Of a stretch of 64,000 bases of DNA, positions 61,257 through 64,000 are shown in pieces; positions within the stretch are counted from its first letter, which is position 1, and each line of letters opens with the position of its first letter. A program made the translations under genes and the position numbers. The notes below the pieces were generated by a model. The model was not told the origin of the DNA. It worked only from the letters and a program-made list of their open reading frames with translations, and did no database searches. The stretch is taken from contig NZ_QEII01000228.1 of the NCBI RefSeq assembly GCF_003347515.1, positions 1-64,000 on the forward strand. The letters are read 5' to 3'. Origin of the DNA: Rhodoferax ferrireducens (GTDB lineage: Bacteria; Pseudomonadota; Gammaproteobacteria; Burkholderiales; Burkholderiaceae_C).

Positions 61257-61945
61257 AGCAAGCCGTGCTCGGTTGCTATCACGGCGGCGTGGACCCGGGA
61301 GCTGACGTTGAGCTTGCGCAAGACGTGCTGGACGTGGATTTTGACGGTGGTTTCGGCAATGCCATGTTCGCGCGCAATTTCCTTGTTGCTGGCGCCTCGA
61401 ACGATGCCACGCAAAACGTCAAGTTCGCGGGGCGACAGGCTGGCAATGGCGGTTTCGGGTGCGATGGCCGGGCTGGCAGGGGCGCCTCCCGTTGCCCCCC
61501 GGTACGCGGCCACGAGCTTGCTCATCATCTCGGGTGCCACGACACTGTCCCCGTCCATGGCGCGCAGGATGGCGGCGGTCAGGTCGTCACCTTCGATGGT
61601 TTTGAGAAGGTAGCCGGCAGCGCCGCCGCGCAAGGCTGCGGCGAGGTCATTTTCATCTTCGCTGACGGTCAGCATCAGGATGCGGGCGCCGGGCGCCGCT
61701 TCCATCAAGGCCGGCAAGGCGTCCACGCCATTGACGCCCGGCAAGTGGTTGTCCAACAGAATGAGATCCGGTTGAAGTTCCTGTGCCTTGCGTTGCGCTT
61801 GGCCGGCATCGGCCGCATCACCGATCACGTTCAGGCGCGGGTCGCGTGCCAACAGTGCGGTCAAGCCGCGCCGAAACAGCGTGTGGTCGTCCACCACCAG
61901 GATTCGAATGGGCAAAGTCGGGTGTGGCTGCATGACTGAACTCAT
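61253..61945 (-). CDS. narL: NarL-family nitrate/nitrite response regulator
   Basis: 230 residues. A receiver domain with Asp65 (LILLDNHLPG) and acidic pocket VVDDH is followed by a LuxR/FixJ-type helix-turn-helix: SLSPRELDVLRGIVRGASNKEIAREHGIAETTVKIHVQHVLRKL split over the C-terminus. Its ATG overlaps the narX stop (ATGA). It should control the narK promoter just downstream. Confidence 0.95.
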   Translation of the reverse strand: MSSVMQPHPTLPIRILVVDDHTLFRRGLTALLARDPRLNVIGDAADAGQAQRKAQELQPDLILLDNHLPGVNGVDALPALMEAAPGARILMLTVSEDENDLAAALRGGAAGYLLKTIEGDDLTAAILRAMDGDSVVAPEMMSKLVAAYRGATGGAPASPAIAPETAIASLSPRELDVLRGIVRGASNKEIAREHGIAETTVKIHVQHVLRKLNVSSRVHAAVIATEHGLL

Positions 61946-63864
61946 TGCTGGACAAGGTTGGGTTCGCGCGCGGTTGCGGACGCCTTTGGCATCGGGTGGG
62001 CGTGTGGTGGCAGGGTGAGAATGATCGAGCTGCCATGACCCGGCGTGGAGATCACGTCCAGGTCGGCTCCAATACGCTGGGCCCGCTCGGTCATGATGCG
62101 AAGGCCCACATGGGTTTCGTCGAGTTGGTCATTGTTGGGGGTGAAGCCAATACCATCGTCGCGCACCTCAAAGCGCCACTCGGGCTGCTGCTGCACATCC
62201 AGCCAGACTTGCGAGGCACGCGCGTGCTTGCGGACGTTGGACAAGGCTTCCTGAACGATGTGCAACACCTGTATTTGCAGGTCAGGTGATAAAGGCATGC
62301 CTTGCCCCTGCATGGCCATGGACGCTTTGATAGCGCTTTGGTGTTCAAATTTCCGAAGAGTGGTGGCCAGCGCCGGTTCGATGTCTTCGGTGTTGGTGCG
62401 GGTGCGGAAGTGCAACAGAAGTTCACGCACATCGCCATAGCTTTCGCGTACGCCGACATCAATTTCCTCCAGCACCTGTTCTATTTCAACCGGATTGCCT
62501 GACTGCACTGCATCGCGCATCAGCTGAACCTGAATTTTGAGGAACGCCAGGGATTGGGCGATGGAGTCGTGCAACTCCCGGGCCAGCAAGTGCCGTTCCT
62601 GCGACACGGCGGCTTCTCTTTCCAGCGCGTTGAGACGCAGGTTTTCCATGGCGCTGGCCAGGTGGCTGCTGAGCGCTTCAAGCAGGGATCGCTCCGCAGG
62701 AGACGGGTTGACTCTGGCGTGAAAGAACAGATCAACCTCACCCATCAGTCGGTCATGAAGGTAAACCGGGATGTTGACGATCGTCTCGAAGCCGGCCTTG
62801 GTGCAATGCTGCAGCGACGTTTTAGCCATGCTCTGGATGGGAATGACGCGCAATCCAGTTTCCGGGGAGGCCTGGCCGCAATGACAATCGCCTTTGTCCA
62901 GACACAGTTCTGCGTCCACCATCGAGCTCGGCAAGCCATCGGCGGCCAGCATCAGGTAACGCTGGTTGGCCTGGCCCGACCAGCGCAAGGCGACGCCGTC
63001 TGCGCGGGCAATCCGCGTAATGCTCTTGACAAAGCCCTGCGCCAGTTCGTCTAGCGAGGTAGATTTCGCCACCAGGGCCGTTACTTCGTAAAGGCTTTCC
63101 AGTCGTTCATGCTTTTCTTCGAGTTGAGCGGTTTTTTCCGCTACTTTGTGTTCCAGATTGCGGTACATGGACTGCAGGTGTTCTGCCATTCCGTTGAAGC
63201 CGTCAGCGAGAGTGCCGAATTCGTCACTTGTCACGCGTTCCACCCGGGCGCCAAAATCACCCAACTGGATCTTCTCAATGGCCTGCTTCAACTGGCCGAC
63301 CGGTTCCAGAACAAAAAGATACCCCGTGTAGAGCAATACAGCCGCCCCCAGTATGGCCATCGCCAACATGGTCATCTGTAGCAAATGCAGCAAAGCAGTC
63401 CAGCGCGCCATGTGGGATTCAATACCGGTCACCAATGCATTGATGTGGGAGGAGAAAGTGACCGTGTCAGCCCTTAAATCACGCACGACGCTGGGCTTGG
63501 CATCAATCCAGCGCGACTGGAAGGTAGCCCAGTCACGCTCAACCGTCACGAACCGCGCGCGCACCGTGTCGTCCCAAGGGACAAACAAAGGACGTTCGGG
63601 GTCGCCATCGCGCAGCACGGTCAGACTCTGATCAAACTCCTTGACCTGTTCGGCCAGGGCACTCGTCTCTCCCGTTCCAATGGCCAGGGCCATGCGGTAA
63701 GACTGCATCCGCATACGGCCGGCCTCATTGACCGCGGCGGCGCCGCCATCGAGCTGCCATGATACCCACAGCGTGGCAGCTGTCGAGAGCAGCGCTAGCA
63801 GCAGAAAGGGCGCGCCCACCAGAGCCAGCTTGGCGCCCAGACCCCAGTGTTTGGTAAATGTCAT
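61942..63864 (-). CDS. narX: NarX-type nitrate/nitrite sensor histidine kinase
   Basis: 640 residues from the ATG at 63864, which starts the first membrane helix. The periplasmic part begins with a P-box-like ligand site AAAVNEAGRMRMQSYRMA, then a second helix, a HAMP domain, a signalling region with a GAF-like part and a Cys motif (CLDKGDCHCG), and the HisKA_3 phosphoacceptor His432 (ARELHDSIAQSL) with a C-terminal HATPase (DDGIGF). It senses nitrate or nitrite in the periplasm and phosphorylates NarL. The thiolase gene ends 31 bases upstream on the same strand. Confidence 0.95.
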   Translation of the reverse strand: MTFTKHWGLGAKLALVGAPFLLLALLSTAATLWVSWQLDGGAAAVNEAGRMRMQSYRMALAIGTGETSALAEQVKEFDQSLTVLRDGDPERPLFVPWDDTVRARFVTVERDWATFQSRWIDAKPSVVRDLRADTVTFSSHINALVTGIESHMARWTALLHLLQMTMLAMAILGAAVLLYTGYLFVLEPVGQLKQAIEKIQLGDFGARVERVTSDEFGTLADGFNGMAEHLQSMYRNLEHKVAEKTAQLEEKHERLESLYEVTALVAKSTSLDELAQGFVKSITRIARADGVALRWSGQANQRYLMLAADGLPSSMVDAELCLDKGDCHCGQASPETGLRVIPIQSMAKTSLQHCTKAGFETIVNIPVYLHDRLMGEVDLFFHARVNPSPAERSLLEALSSHLASAMENLRLNALEREAAVSQERHLLARELHDSIAQSLAFLKIQVQLMRDAVQSGNPVEIEQVLEEIDVGVRESYGDVRELLLHFRTRTNTEDIEPALATTLRKFEHQSAIKASMAMQGQGMPLSPDLQIQVLHIVQEALSNVRKHARASQVWLDVQQQPEWRFEVRDDGIGFTPNNDQLDETHVGLRIMTERAQRIGADLDVISTPGHGSSIILTLPPHAHPMPKASATAREPNLVQQ

Positions 63865-63895
63865 GGCGCGGCTCCGGCCTTTGCTGTTCTGAAGA

Positions 63896-64000
63896 TCAGG
63901 ACACGCGTTCAAAAATCGCGGCGATGCCCTGGCCGCCACCGATGCACATGGTGACCAGCGCGTAGCGGCCACCGATGCGCTCCAGTTCATACAGGGCCTT
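63896..64000 (-). CDS. Thiolase (acetyl-CoA acetyltransferase), C-terminal fragment
   Basis: Only the last 34 codons are inside the window. They read [24 protein letters not shown], the C-terminal catalytic loop of thiolases with the conserved Cys in CIGGGQG that acts as general acid/base. It is a PhaA/AtoB-type enzyme, either biosynthetic or degradative. The remainder lies beyond the right edge. Confidence 0.93.
   Translation of the reverse strand, partial: KALYELERIGGRYALVTMCIGGGQGIAAIFERVS

Overview
The window is a dense stretch of a beta-proteobacterial chromosome. Protein style, GC-rich codon use and gene content suggest a Comamonadaceae (Rhodoferax/Polaromonas-like) facultative denitrifier. 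This assignment is inferred from protein resemblance, not from a marker gene. No rRNA, tRNA, CRISPR array, IS element or phage gene was seen.

Layout. (1) 1-6801, plus strand: a heavy-metal (copper/silver type) resistance island. It holds the end of a CusA-like RND pump, several small periplasmic or membrane proteins (two Met-rich paralogues, a DUF2933 protein, a P19-like protein, a DUF302 protein), an isoprenylcysteine-methyltransferase-like membrane protein and a CopA-type P1B ATPase. (2) 6845-10478, minus strand: a B-type (ba3-like) haem-copper oxidase subunit I with a degenerate active site, its CuA subunit II, a DUF411 protein and small proteins. (3) 10526-14774, minus: a complete general amino-acid ABC transporter (aapJQMP) with a terminator-like hairpin between aapJ and aapQ. 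(4) 15155-25204: housekeeping and accessory genes, namely an acyl-CoA ligase, a K+ channel, a beta-lactamase-fold esterase, a YitT protein, a bacteriohemerythrin, a 2OG-Fe oxygenase, a UspA protein with an FNR-like site, and an adenosylcobalamin-dependent (class II) ribonucleotide reductase. (5) 25545-37258: a full cd1 nitrite reductase and haem d1 cluster, nirS-nirT-nirB-(truncated d1 propeller)-nirE(reverse)-nirC-nirF-nirDL-nirG-nirH-nirJ-nirN. (6) 37378-42303, minus: a very large multi-PAS hybrid histidine kinase. (7) 42561-49710, minus: norC-norB-norQ-(Fe-S membrane protein)-norD flanked by two closely related DNR-type Crp/Fnr regulators. (8) 49707-63864, minus: narX-narL-narK1-narK2-narG-narH-narJ-narI-ppiC-beta-carbonic anhydrase, running into the second regulator. 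The right edge carries the last 34 codons of a thiolase.

Together the genes encode respiration of nitrate to nitrite (NarGHI), nitrite to NO (NirS) and NO to N2O (NorCB), with sensing (NarXL), NO-type regulators, nitrate/nitrite transport (NarK1/K2), haem d1 synthesis and an anaerobically usable ribonucleotide reductase. No N2O reductase (nos) gene is present in the window. The most unusual items are the oxidase-like protein whose high-spin haem ligand and one CuB ligand are both tyrosine, a truncated third d1-type propeller gene, a polyferredoxin-type protein inside the nor operon, a carbonic anhydrase co-transcribed with nar genes and a regulator, and a 70-bp dispersed repeat family with one copy inside a coding sequence.
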